In this document: positions 1 to 8,067 of the stretch, in pieces | Layout of the letters: every line of letters begins with the position of its first letter | Position numbering within the stretch: the first letter of the stretch is position 1 | NCBI GenBank assembly: GCA_965372465.1 | Contig: CBDVCK010000019.1 | Span: forward strand, 1 to 22,849 | Length of the DNA stretch: 22,849 nucleotides | DNA from: GCA-020348445 sp965372465 | Lineage (GTDB): Archaea; Thermoplasmatota; Thermoplasmata; GCA-020350865 | Direction of reading: 5' to 3' | Position numbers and translations under genes: made by a program | The notes under the pieces: model-generated | The model's database searches: none | Seen by the model: the letters and a program-made list of their open reading frames with translations, nothing else | Told to the model about the DNA's origin: nothing

Positions 1-1235
1 TTATTTTTTTGAAAATTCCTGCTGGGGCTGTTATTTCTCCTCCGGTTCTGGCCGTAGTGTTTTCTTCCGTTGTGGTTCCTATTTCCCCGGCCCACATTGC
101 GTATAGTCTTGGAAATGTATACATCGTGAAACTCTGTCAGTTTGAGGTTTTCGATATTGAATGTTATGTTTTTCTGCTTTATCTTTGACAGTGCAATTCT
201 GTCATAATCCGTGAGAAGGTTGATTACCTGGCCGGATTCACCTGCCCGTGCGGTCCTGCCGATGCGGTGTATGTAATCATTGGGGTCCCGCGGCAGATCG
301 TAGTTGATTATGTGGGAAACATTTTTAATATGCAAGCCACGGGCTGCAACGTCAGTGCATACAAGTACATTCACCTCGGATGAGTTGAACCTGTTAATAG
401 TTTTGAGTCGCTTGCTCTGTGTGAGTCCACCATGGATTGCCGCGGCATTGATCCCATTGGAACACAGGTTCCCATGGACAAAATCAGATATGTTCCGTGT
501 ATTGCAAAAAACCATCACCAGATGTTTATCCTCCTGCTTGAGAAGGTGTGTAAGAAGCGAGAATTTTTTGTTTCTGGAAACATTAATAGTGACCTGTTTG
601 AGCTTTTCAGGGTCCACGATATTGCCAGCAAGAACGATCTCAGGATCCACCATATGCTTGTGAGCCAGGTCCTTGACCTCTCGTGAAATGGTTGCTGAGA
701 AGAACATGGTTTGCCGCTGCTTAGGGCATTTACTAATTATCTTTTCGACATCTTCAGCAAATCCCATGTCGAACATTCTATCCGCTTCATCCATCACGAG
801 TATCTTGACTGCACCAAGATCAATGGTGCCGCGCTGGATGTGATCCAACAGCCTTCCAGGTGTTGCAACCACTACGTTTGCACGCCTGAGGCACTTGATC
901 TGATTGGAGATCGATACCCCACCATAGATGGCAAATATATTCAACCTGGGTTTGAAGGTTAGCTCTTTGAGTGAATCCTTCACCTGTTCGGCAAGCTCAC
1001 GTGTGGGTGTGAGGATTAGTGCCTGTATCCCGTCTCCTCTGATGACTTGATCAATGATTCCACAACCGAAGGCCAGTGTCTTTCCTGATCCGGTTTCGGA
1101 TTCACCTATGACATCTTTACCCTGTAGTATTAGTGGTATCGAATCGTTTTGTATCTTTGTGGGTTGGGTAAAACCCAACCTCTTTATTGATTGGAGTAAA
1201 CTATCGTTTAGACCAAGATTTTTAAATGTTTTCAT
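1..1235 (-). CDS. DEAD-box ATP-dependent RNA helicase (C-terminus beyond the left edge)
   Basis: The frame is open from ATG 1235 to the left edge with no stop, so at least 411 residues are present and the end is missing. The DEAD-box motif set is in order: Q motif (GFTQPTKIQ, residues 21-29), motif I SETGSGKT (46-53), Ia PTRELA (77-82), TPGR (125-128), DEAD (149-152), SAT (180-182), then TDVAARG and HRIGRTARAG near residue 320. This makes it an SF2 helicase of the RhlE/DeaD/CshA type that unwinds short RNA duplexes, for example in ribosome assembly or cold adaptation. The last 30 or so visible residues are rich in Arg, Asn and Gly, as in RNA-binding tails of this family. The start follows an AGAGGT site. 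A TTTTATAG box near 1349-1357 on the minus strand would give a leader of about 90 bases. The frame was checked through the whole stretch and shows no frameshift. Confidence 0.93.
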   Translation of the reverse strand, partial: MKTFKNLGLNDSLLQSIKRLGFTQPTKIQNDSIPLILQGKDVIGESETGSGKTLAFGCGIIDQVIRGDGIQALILTPTRELAEQVKDSLKELTFKPRLNIFAIYGGVSISNQIKCLRRANVVVATPGRLLDHIQRGTIDLGAVKILVMDEADRMFDMGFAEDVEKIISKCPKQRQTMFFSATISREVKDLAHKHMVDPEIVLAGNIVDPEKLKQVTINVSRNKKFSLLTHLLKQEDKHLVMVFCNTRNISDFVHGNLCSNGINAAAIHGGLTQSKRLKTINRFNSSEVNVLVCTDVAARGLHIKNVSHIINYDLPRDPNDYIHRIGRTARAGESGQVINLLTDYDRIALSKIKQKNITFNIENLKLTEFHDVYISKTIRNVGRGNRNHNGRKHYGQNRRRNNSPSRNFQKN

Positions 1236-1477
1236 TTTTATACCTCTGGTTTTATGAGCACCTGTTATTGAAAAAGCGAAATGTTCGAAAAAACGATCAA
1301 GTGCTCTTTCTCCAAAGTACGATGCGATGAACCACTGGTATCTTGTAATACTATAAAAGGTTTTGCATTGATGTGGATCCGTAAGATAACAGGCGGTTAT
1401 GCGGCTCCAGTGTTGCACCCCTTCTGCCCAAATGCTCGGGTTCGCCTTGTATTTCGTATACCCGCAGGCCGATAATT
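1236..1477 (-). other. Gene-free stretch: helicase upstream region and possible long 5' leader
   Basis: This is 242 bases between the PadR stop and the helicase start, both on the minus strand. It holds a plausible minus-strand TATA element (TTTTATAG, about 1349-1357) that would start transcription near 1325 and leave a leader of about 90 bases. Further upstream lies a GC-richer block (about 1385-1475) with a short perfect hairpin, ATAAC-AGGCG-GTTAT (1387-1401). No tRNA fold or convincing coding frame was found. The GC-rich block could be an unrecognised small RNA or a decayed remnant. Confidence 0.4.
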
Positions 1478-2026
1478 CTATTTACTCTGCAAAGTGGACA
1501 GATTCTTTACTGCATACCTAATCCATTCTTTTTCTGCTTTAAAAATCATTTTCTCGTGTTTTATGAAAAGCGAATCGGTTTTGTACAGTTTGCTGGATTT
1601 ATCAAGACTGCTGAGGTGATCGTCCATTGCCTTGAATTGTGAATCAATGAGTTCAATTGCTCTTTTTGAAAATTTCTTGATCTCTTCAGTCGATCTTCTT
1701 GTATTGAATTTCAAAGCAATCTTAAAACCATAAAAATGTGGGAATAAACCCAAAAAAGCCTGCTCCTGTAAACTATCGAATAATTTTTTTCCTTTGGCTG
1801 TGATCTGGTAGATGGTTTTATCGGGATAGCGACCAACCTTGGTCTGTTCTACATCACGAACCGCGCCTTCCTTTTTCAACTGCCTCAGGGCATGATAGAT
1901 GGATCCTTTTTTTATATCGGTCCACCTGTCGATCTTCTTTTTGTTTAACTCTTGGATGATATCATAACCACTACCCCGGCCCAGGTTTTCCAAGGCTCCC
2001 AAAACAACCATCTTTGCTATGTTCAT
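1478..2026 (-). CDS. PadR-family transcriptional regulator
   Basis: This is a 182-residue protein with an N-terminal PadR winged-helix domain (about residues 1-90). The sequence has the family hallmarks: a helix beginning MNIAKMVVLGALE, the SGYDIIQEL recognition segment, GSIYHALRQLKKEG, and a wing ending YQITAKGKKLF. The C-terminal half (about 90-180) is helical and charged, as in the PadR/Vir C-terminal dimerisation domain. I chose ATG 2026 over the in-frame GTG at 2035 because that GTG is part of the ribosome site GGGGTGG, which sits six bases before the ATG. It starts 12 bases after the stop of the small membrane protein, so the two are one operon. PadR proteins commonly sit beside the membrane protein or transporter they repress and also repress themselves. 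The effector cannot be read from sequence. Confidence 0.9.
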   Translation of the reverse strand: MNIAKMVVLGALENLGRGSGYDIIQELNKKKIDRWTDIKKGSIYHALRQLKKEGAVRDVEQTKVGRYPDKTIYQITAKGKKLFDSLQEQAFLGLFPHFYGFKIALKFNTRRSTEEIKKFSKRAIELIDSQFKAMDDHLSSLDKSSKLYKTDSLFIKHEKMIFKAEKEWIRYAVKNLSTLQSK

Positions 2027-2038
2027 AATATCCACCCC

Positions 2039-2368
2039 TTAATAGGAGGAAGAAGGTGAAACACCCTTCTTCCTGACTAATACAATAGAATAGAACAGAG
2101 TCCCTATTAAGATTGTCCCTAAAATAATAATTGGAACAACTGCGATTCCATTGGGGTCAAAGAAAAATTTTTGAGGGCCAACAGCTAAAATATTCAAGCA
2201 TCCAAAAATGATAGCTGATATCTGTCCGATTTTCCGTTCCCATAAAACCAGAATTAGTGAAATAACCCCAAGTGTAATCATAGCTCCAATGAAGGGCCCC
2301 AGGAATCCCGGTGGGTGCGGATCAACTTCTGCAAATAGTGCAATTAATAGTACAATATCAATTGTCAA
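2039..2368 (-). CDS. Small membrane protein in the PadR operon, unknown function
   Basis: This 109-residue hydrophobic protein has about four membrane segments (residues about 4-16, 23-43, 47-65 and 76-97) and a short Ser-rich tail. I do not recognise the family. The start is TTG at 2368, preceded by AGGA five bases upstream; an in-frame stop lies just before it and no in-frame ATG is nearby. Its stop is 12 bases before the PadR start, so it is the first gene of a two-gene operon. By analogy with other PadR operons it is probably a target of the regulator, perhaps part of an export or stress system. No transporter motif is visible, so this rests on context only. Confidence 0.6.
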   Translation of the reverse strand: MTIDIVLLIALFAEVDPHPPGFLGPFIGAMITLGVISLILVLWERKIGQISAIIFGCLNILAVGPQKFFFDPNGIAVVPIIILGTILIGTLFYSIVLVRKKGVSPSSSY

Positions 2369-2425
2369 AATTCCTATTATTTACACTATCAAGTTTTGAT
2401 TTTCTTTGCTTTGCTTCATAGCCTA

Positions 2426-2462
2426 CTATATTAAAGCTATATTATTTAAGTTTGACTATATT
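2426..2462. promoter_or_regulatory. Three CTATATT repeats between divergent genes, possible TATA/operator region
   Basis: CTATATT occurs at 2426-2432, 2437-2443 and 2456-2462 in the A+T-rich gap between the PadR operon (minus) and the macrodomain gene (plus). Spacing is 11 and 19 bases. Read on the minus strand each is AATATAG. The copy nearest the operon is well placed for a TATA box with start near 2402, leaving the others as candidate regulator sites. The third copy also forms an imperfect inverted pair with AATAG at 2469-2473. PadR binding is inference. Confidence 0.4.
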
Positions 2463-2567
2463 AATTTGAATAGTTTGTGGATGTCAACAACAGGGAAAAT
2501 AAATGTTATCTTTAAAACAGTAAACATTAAGATAGCACAATACAATCCATGATGTGAGGGTGATTAT

Positions 2568-3110
2568 ATGGACCTCAAGATAGGAAGTTCCACAATCTCT
2601 TTACGAAAGGGCGACATAACAGAAATTGAAGCCGATGCCATTGTCAATGCAGCCAATAACCATCTATGGATGGGTGGAGGGGTTGCAGGTGCCATAAAAA
2701 GAAAAGGAGGCAAGGTCATAGAGAAAGAGGCAGTGAAACTGGGTCCCATTCCAATTGGTGAAGCAGTTGCAACAACTGCAGGTAATCTGAAGGCCAAATA
2801 TGTGATTCACGCTGCAGGAATGGGAACCGATTTAAGAACCGACGAGATGAAGATAAAAAATGCCACCTTGAACTCGTTGAAAAGGTGCGATGAACTTAAT
2901 ATTGAGAGCATAGCCTTCCCCTCAATCGGAACCGGAGTAGGGGGGTTTCCAGTGGATCGTGCAGCGGACATCATGCTGCAAACTACCATTTCTCATCTGA
3001 AAGGAAGAACATCCCTGAAAAATGTCATCTTCGTGTTGCATGGGAGAAATGCGTACGATGCCTTTAAAAATGTGCTTTCAGAATATGAAAAGGGATTACC
3101 CATCACCTAA
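2568..3110 (+). CDS. Macrodomain protein (ADP-ribose/O-acetyl-ADP-ribose hydrolase type)
   Basis: This is a single-domain macro protein of 180 residues, the usual size for the stand-alone archaeal family. Visible signatures are the ADP-ribose pocket DAIVNAANN (23-31), the Gly-rich loop MGGGVAGAI (35-43), HAAG (81-84) and the second phosphate loop SIGTGVGGFP (119-128). Family members bind ADP-ribose and remove it from proteins or hydrolyse O-acetyl-ADP-ribose or ADP-ribose-1''-phosphate; which applies here cannot be told. The start has an excellent ribosome site, GAGGGTGAT, three bases before the ATG. A possible TATA element (TTTAAAAC, about 2511-2518) would give a short leader. The gene converges on the protease gene and their ends overlap by eight bases. 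No partner ADP-ribosyltransferase is seen nearby. Confidence 0.95.
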   Translation: MDLKIGSSTISLRKGDITEIEADAIVNAANNHLWMGGGVAGAIKRKGGKVIEKEAVKLGPIPIGEAVATTAGNLKAKYVIHAAGMGTDLRTDEMKIKNATLNSLKRCDELNIESIAFPSIGTGVGGFPVDRAADIMLQTTISHLKGRTSLKNVIFVLHGRNAYDAFKNVLSEYEKGLPIT

Positions 3111-6100
3111 TTGATGCTGAAAATCCGCATTCCGGACAGGCGATAGCCGAGGATAAATCGGCATTAAACAGTTTTTTGCATCGCGGGCACCTGACTGTGT
3201 CAAACACTGGAGGGCTTGTGTCCTCTTCGATATTAAAGGAAATTGGTTCCCTGTCTGGAATGAATGCAATCCCGGGCTCCTCGCTTAAAATCGTAGTTTC
3301 GGGGATAAATGAAATACCATCCTCGGTCTCTCCAAATGAAACCGGTTCTTCATCAGGTATGAGCTCAAGCTTCAACCCATCGGAGGGGAGAGGTTCGTCA
3401 TCCGGAATGAACCCAAAATCCTGTGTCTCGGTAATTGGGGTAAGGCCCATTGAAAAAGGTGCTTCTGAACCGGAGATAGGCTGCATGAGATCCAAAGCCC
3501 GTGTGTCTCTTTTTCTTCTTTGCGAACGGGCAATAACAGGGACTAAAACTATGATTGTAAGAACTGCTAGGAGCAGAAGTAAAGTCCACATTGGAAGCGC
3601 TTCTTCACTTTCACTTGATTGATCCACATTGAAAGTAACGCTCTCCTGCATGGTCATGACACCAACTTTTGCTTCCAAATAGAGTGTGTGCTCGCCTTTT
3701 GAGTACTGCGTGGTATCCAGGATTATATTGAAGGTCCTTTCATCATCCAAATTCTGCCATGATTCGTCATCGATTTTGTATTTTACTGATTCAACATTGC
3801 CTGCTCCACCTGTGATCTCGCCCTCAATTGTTACCACTCCTTTAAGGGTCTGTCCATTGAAAAGATTTATGAATCTAATTTCCAGTGGTATCGTGATTTC
3901 CAGGGTTGTAAAAGAACCAGTGCTTTCCACAATGTTTTGTGATGCATCTGCGCTGCTTACTTTGAAGTAGTATTTTGTGGAGTGATCCAGATTCGTTAAG
4001 ACCACGATATGGTCTCTAACCAATTGGTAATCGAAGCTGCTATCTCCGTAATCCGAACTTGTACCATACCGGATCTTACTGTCGCTTTCTTCGTTTGTGA
4101 TCCAGGCAATTGTGGCGGTATGCTCCCCAACAACCAGTACATTGGGTCCATCAATGATTATGGGAGGTTTTGTATCAGGTGGAGATTTTGTTGTGAATGT
4201 TTCATCATCCGAGATTACCTCGTTTTCATCGGGGCTACCGTCCTTGGACCGCACTCTAAAATGATATGTTGTCGTTGGATTGAGATCGTTTATCGTGATG
4301 TTATGCACCAAAAGATACTCACCTAACGGACCAGGTTCTTGAAAGCCGTAACTATCGGTATACCCGTATTCAACTACGCTTTCGCTTTCCTCATCCGTGA
4401 CCCATTCGATTGTGGCCGAGGTATCTGTCAGGATGGTGATATCCGGTCCGCTTATGATTTTTGGTGGGGTATTATCTGGTGGGCCCTCTGTCCAGAAATA
4501 ATGGGTCTCATCTCCCTCAGTACCTGTGTTATCGCTGGGATCTGTGGATTCTACTCTGAAATAATATTTTGTGGATGGGGTAAGACCTGTCATCTTAACT
4601 GCAAATATCTTCCAATAATAGTCCAGATCTGAAAATACCTTTCCGTACGATAGCGTTTCACCGATTTTAACAAGACTATTTGAAGGCTCATCAGTTCTCC
4701 ACATGACAATTGCAGTCGTGTCTGTGATTTCCTTTATGTCAAGATTGGAAATAACAGGTGGCATTACATCTGGGGATGCATCAGTTACAAAATACCTGTT
4801 ATCACTTTGGTTGTAATTACCGCTTGCATCCGATGAATTGACACGGAAGCTGTATTCAGTTTCAGGCGCCAATCCGAACAAGGTAATGGAATGTTTCCAC
4901 ATGAATTTAAAATCGGTGGTTATAAACCCATACGCCGGGGTCAGACCGTACTCCACCAGACTGTCTGCACCCTCATTGGTCTCCCAAAATATCGTTGCCG
5001 TAGTATCACTTTTTCCGATTACTTCAATGCCACTTATTGCAGGTGGTGTGGTATCAGGTAAAATCGCGGTTGTGAAATTTAGAATCGGGCTTTCGCCAGG
5101 CCCGATATCATTCTCATCATAACCTTTTATCTGGTAGAAATACTCAGTTCCTTCTTCCAAATCTCTCAGGGTCATGGAGTGGTTGAATGTATAGTTCTCA
5201 AGGTCCTTTTTTTCGAGAGTAAGTTGAGAGGGGCTTTCTCCATACTCGATTATATCGTTTGCTTTTTTATGTGTGAGCCAGTTGATGGTTACGGATGTGC
5301 CGCTTACTTCCTCATACCAATCTGATATGATGGGGGCTCTATCATCCTCCTGCTGTGCCAGTCTCACTGCCTCATAAGCATCCACCATGCCCCAGCCGTA
5401 TTGGTAATTATATTTATCATCGTATTCGGTGGAAGGATCGATTCCAGAAGGCATCTCAGCTGTCTCGCGTAATATTTCCTTGACCCTTTCAGGTGTTAAA
5501 TCCGGATTCGCTTCAAGCATCAGGGCCACAACTCCCGCAACATGGGGACATGCCATGGATGTGCCATCAAATTGGATGTAACCTGACGGGGTATCGGATT
5601 TAGGAGCCATTATATCGACACCGGGTGCCAGAATATCAGGTTTCAGCTCGTCAATATGGTCTGTATCGCCATCATCCTGCCTAGGCCCTATGTTGGAACT
5701 GCTCCACCATTCATCATCATCTCTTGTTACAGTTGCCTTATCATCAAGAGCGCCCACTGTGATTGCCTTATCAGCGGCCCCGGGTGGCCCGATGGTATTG
5801 CTTCCCCCATTTCCCACTGCGATTACCGAGATAACACCTTCATCGGCTGCCGCATTGACCGCTCTGGATCCGGCATCCTGACCATCACTTTGGTAATTTC
5901 CACCTATGCTCATGCTCATAACCCGTATATTGAATTCATCCTTGTGCTCCACACACCACTCGATACCGCGAATCGCCTCACCCATTACACCTGAGCCCCA
6001 TCTATCCATGACCTTGATATCAACAAGTCTTGCCTGGGGTGCCACACCCTTGTATTCACCGTCTCCCGCCCCGGCTCCTGTTCCCATGGCAGTACCTGCT

Positions 6101-6816
6101 ACATGGGTTCCATGCCCTTCAACACCGTCATCCGGATTGTAGCTTCCATCGGCAATATATATTGAATGGGTCACATCGGCTCCGGCTATGAATTTGGGGT
6201 CATCTGTGGATGAATCGTCATCCAGATCATCGAGTGAATCATGGTAAGGCGGTGGTGCAGGTGAAGGTCCATCATCTACACCGCTGTCTAATATTGCTAT
6301 GGATATACCATTTCCGAAAATGTTCATGTCATAGACAGTATTTGGACTGTATTCTGCGGATTCTCGCGCCTTTATTGCCCTTGAGCCCACATCTAGGTGA
6401 CCATATATTTCCTCTTCATATTCAATCATCACGATATGAGGGAGTAGTGAAATTTCTTCAATATCAGACAACAAGACATTCCTGGCACAGATTGTGTCTA
6501 TAATATTGTAAACATATTTAATCTCCAAATCGAACTTAGATAAGCGGGATATGTCATTTTCGGTAGGAGGTTGGGAATAATCCGCAAAAATCCTTGTTCT
6601 ATGGGTCCCGGGATTGTTTGCAATCATATCATCCAGCACATCGTCTATATTGTTGTGGTTTGAATCCCTTATCCAGTTATCCCACCATCCTTCAGGTTGA
6701 GACTCTCCAAAGCTGCCCTGGCCGGATGAGATTTCGAACCCTGAAATGGCTGATCCTGAAAATAAAGAAAATGACAAAATAAATATCAAACTAACCGAGC
6801 AAACGGTCTTACGCAT
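3103..6816 (-). CDS. Membrane-anchored subtilisin-like (S8) protease with FN3-type modules and C-terminal zinc ribbon
   Basis: This is a 1237-residue multidomain protein. An N-terminal signal peptide (1-25) is followed by an I9-like propeptide (about 70-140) and an S8 catalytic domain (about 160-485). The triad is Asp177 (AILDSGVDDG), His235 (EGHGTHVAGT) and Ser420 (GTSMACPHVAG), with oxyanion Asn336 (AVGNGG), so it should be active. Five FN3 or purple-acid-phosphatase-N-like modules follow (about 494-973), each with a xxYG strand motif and a TxYYFRV strand, then an Ig-like module (976-1066) and a transmembrane helix (1074-1096) followed by RSQRRKR. The roughly 140-residue tail should be cytoplasmic. 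It has repeats of the form FIPDxEPxSF and ends in a zinc ribbon (C1210, C1213, C1227, C1230). The ATG has a GGTGT ribosome site. The extracellular substrate is unknown. Confidence 0.95.
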   Translation of the reverse strand: MRKTVCSVSLIFILSFSLFSGSAISGFEISSGQGSFGESQPEGWWDNWIRDSNHNNIDDVLDDMIANNPGTHRTRIFADYSQPPTENDISRLSKFDLEIKYVYNIIDTICARNVLLSDIEEISLLPHIVMIEYEEEIYGHLDVGSRAIKARESAEYSPNTVYDMNIFGNGISIAILDSGVDDGPSPAPPPYHDSLDDLDDDSSTDDPKFIAGADVTHSIYIADGSYNPDDGVEGHGTHVAGTAMGTGAGAGDGEYKGVAPQARLVDIKVMDRWGSGVMGEAIRGIEWCVEHKDEFNIRVMSMSIGGNYQSDGQDAGSRAVNAAADEGVISVIAVGNGGSNTIGPPGAADKAITVGALDDKATVTRDDDEWWSSSNIGPRQDDGDTDHIDELKPDILAPGVDIMAPKSDTPSGYIQFDGTSMACPHVAGVVALMLEANPDLTPERVKEILRETAEMPSGIDPSTEYDDKYNYQYGWGMVDAYEAVRLAQQEDDRAPIISDWYEEVSGTSVTINWLTHKKANDIIEYGESPSQLTLEKKDLENYTFNHSMTLRDLEEGTEYFYQIKGYDENDIGPGESPILNFTTAILPDTTPPAISGIEVIGKSDTTATIFWETNEGADSLVEYGLTPAYGFITTDFKFMWKHSITLFGLAPETEYSFRVNSSDASGNYNQSDNRYFVTDASPDVMPPVISNLDIKEITDTTAIVMWRTDEPSNSLVKIGETLSYGKVFSDLDYYWKIFAVKMTGLTPSTKYYFRVESTDPSDNTGTEGDETHYFWTEGPPDNTPPKIISGPDITILTDTSATIEWVTDEESESVVEYGYTDSYGFQEPGPLGEYLLVHNITINDLNPTTTYHFRVRSKDGSPDENEVISDDETFTTKSPPDTKPPIIIDGPNVLVVGEHTATIAWITNEESDSKIRYGTSSDYGDSSFDYQLVRDHIVVLTNLDHSTKYYFKVSSADASQNIVESTGSFTTLEITIPLEIRFINLFNGQTLKGVVTIEGEITGGAGNVESVKYKIDDESWQNLDDERTFNIILDTTQYSKGEHTLYLEAKVGVMTMQESVTFNVDQSSESEEALPMWTLLLLLAVLTIIVLVPVIARSQRRKRDTRALDLMQPISGSEAPFSMGLTPITETQDFGFIPDDEPLPSDGLKLELIPDEEPVSFGETEDGISFIPETTILSEEPGIAFIPDREPISFNIEEDTSPPVFDTVRCPRCKKLFNADLSSAIACPECGFSASIR

Positions 6817-6844
6817 TCAACACACCTTTTTTTCTGATTTTGTC

Positions 6845-6855
6845 TATTTATAATT
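6845..6855 (-). promoter_or_regulatory. TATA box for the S8 protease gene
   Basis: On the minus strand AATTATAAATA lies about 30 bases before the protease ATG at 6816. Initiation about 25 bases downstream would leave a leader of about 10 bases, just enough for the GGTGT ribosome site. Confidence 0.5.
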
Positions 6856-6965
6856 ATTGGAGTTTTGTTTCCTTATCTACCCACTATTGTTTAGGGTTAT
6901 ATATATTTTCTTTGGTGATTACCTATTAATTACCTGTTTTAACCATATTACCAAGCAAATATGCC

Positions 6966-7883
6966 TTAATAAGGATAAATCTTTCCCAGCACCTCCATTG
7001 AGGTCAAAGCCGCAACTGCACCTTCTGCGCAAGCAGTTACCACCTGTCTTAATCCACCTGTTATATCACCCGCGGCATAGACCCTTTTTACATTGGTTCG
7101 CATGTTTCTATCGGTCTTGATATAGCCTTTTTCGTCCAGTTCCACACCAATCTGTTTTGCCAATTGAGTTTGAGGCTCCTCGCCGATTGAAACAAAAACT
7201 GCTGCAACATCCATTTCTGATTTATTACCGTCTTTAACATTGTGGAGGATTACTTTTTCAACCTTATCCTCGCCTATTACCTTTTCTACATGGGTTTCAT
7301 AGAGTATGTCCACTCCCACTTCCCGGGCCTTATCCTTGTAGGCATCCTCGGCCCTCAGCACATTTCTTCTGTGTACCACGGCAACATCCAATCCCATCTG
7401 TTTTAATGCAATAGCCTCTATCAGGGCGCTGTTGCCCCCTCCTACCACGATAACCTTCTTACCCTTGAAGAAGGGACCGTCACAGGTGGCACAGTAGCTG
7501 ACTCCTCTGCCAGTTAGTTTCTCTTCGCCTTCTATTCCCAGTTTTCTGTGTTCTGTGCCAGTGGCAATGATTACCGCTCCGACGCTATAAGTTGCCTCTG
7601 AAGTGGTAATTTTAACTTCCTCTTCTGAAACTTCGAGTTTTTCCACAGGCTCTACAAAATTGATCTTCACGTACTTTTCCGCATGCTCCTTCATCCTATC
7701 AGATAATTCCATGCCTGAAATGCTTTTAAAACCAGGATAATTCTCGATTTCAGGGGAGAGGGCCATAAGACCTCCACCCACACCCTTATCGAAAAGCACT
7801 GTGGATAATCCTGCTCTTGCTGCATATATTCCTGCTGTGAATCCGGCAGGACCACTGCCCGCTATTGCCAGTTCGTATTCCAT
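6966..7883 (-). CDS. trxB: Thioredoxin reductase (NADPH)
   Basis: This 305-residue flavoprotein disulfide reductase uses NADPH and FAD to reduce thioredoxin or a similar thiol carrier in the cytoplasm. Visible are the FAD loop AGSGPAG (8-14), the redox-active CATC (C131, C134, followed by DGPFF), the NADPH loop VVGGGNSA (146-153), HRRNVLRA (171-178; HRRxxxR contacts the NADPH 2'-phosphate) and the C-terminal FAD motif AAGDITGGLRQ (270-280). The frame is open 29 codons further upstream to an ATG at 7970. That extension is not TrxR-like and lies over the likely promoter, so I place the start at ATG 7883, which has GGCGAT three bases upstream. Length and motif order are normal. No thioredoxin gene is in the window. 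Confidence 0.95.
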   Translation of the reverse strand: MEYELAIAGSGPAGFTAGIYAARAGLSTVLFDKGVGGGLMALSPEIENYPGFKSISGMELSDRMKEHAEKYVKINFVEPVEKLEVSEEEVKITTSEATYSVGAVIIATGTEHRKLGIEGEEKLTGRGVSYCATCDGPFFKGKKVIVVGGGNSALIEAIALKQMGLDVAVVHRRNVLRAEDAYKDKAREVGVDILYETHVEKVIGEDKVEKVILHNVKDGNKSEMDVAAVFVSIGEEPQTQLAKQIGVELDEKGYIKTDRNMRTNVKRVYAAGDITGGLRQVVTACAEGAVAALTSMEVLGKIYPY

Positions 7884-7926
7884 ATAATCGCCATTAATAC
7901 CCAATGGGTTCGAAATATAAACTAAG

Positions 7927-7936
7927 AATATATTAT
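7927..7936 (-). promoter_or_regulatory. TATA box for thioredoxin reductase
   Basis: On the minus strand ATAATATATT is about 45 bases upstream of ATG 7883. Initiation about 25 bases on would give a leader of about 20 bases, which supports the shorter start. Confidence 0.5.
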
Positions 7937-8028
7937 GGTTTTGGTTACCAATTAAACCCAAAATGCACACTATTTCCCCTAGATAACGTTAATTATCATT
8001 GAAATATTGAAGATAGAAACCCAATCTC

Positions 8029-8035
8029 TTATATA
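8029..8035 (+). promoter_or_regulatory. TATA box for the presenilin-like protease operon
   Basis: CTCTTATATACAAAA contains TTATATA at 8029-8035. The expected start of transcription, near 8057-8060, lies after the earliest in-frame TTG at 8050, so it argues for the TTG at 8068 (or the ATG at 8098) as the start codon. Confidence 0.6.
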
Positions 8036-8067
8036 CAAAACCATTCATTTTGGTTTTCTGTGAGAAA

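Noticed and set aside
304..1257. Plus-strand open frames across the helicase gene
   Set aside because: They are shadows of the continuous minus-strand DEAD-box gene, which has every family motif in order.
1380..1475. Possible tRNA or T-loop (GGGTTCG) on the plus strand
   Set aside because: The flanking bases do not form a T-stem, and no acceptor or anticodon stem can be drawn on either strand.
1350..1498. Minus-strand frame reading CPLC...GEPEH..., faintly like a molybdopterin oxidoreductase N-terminus
   Set aside because: It overlaps the PadR C-terminus in another frame, has a stop directly upstream and no start codon; the resemblance is short and the key Cys pattern is missing.
7884..7970. 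Longer thioredoxin reductase start at ATG 7970
   Set aside because: The 29 extra residues are not family-like, cover the likely promoter, and the ATG at 7883 has its own ribosome site.
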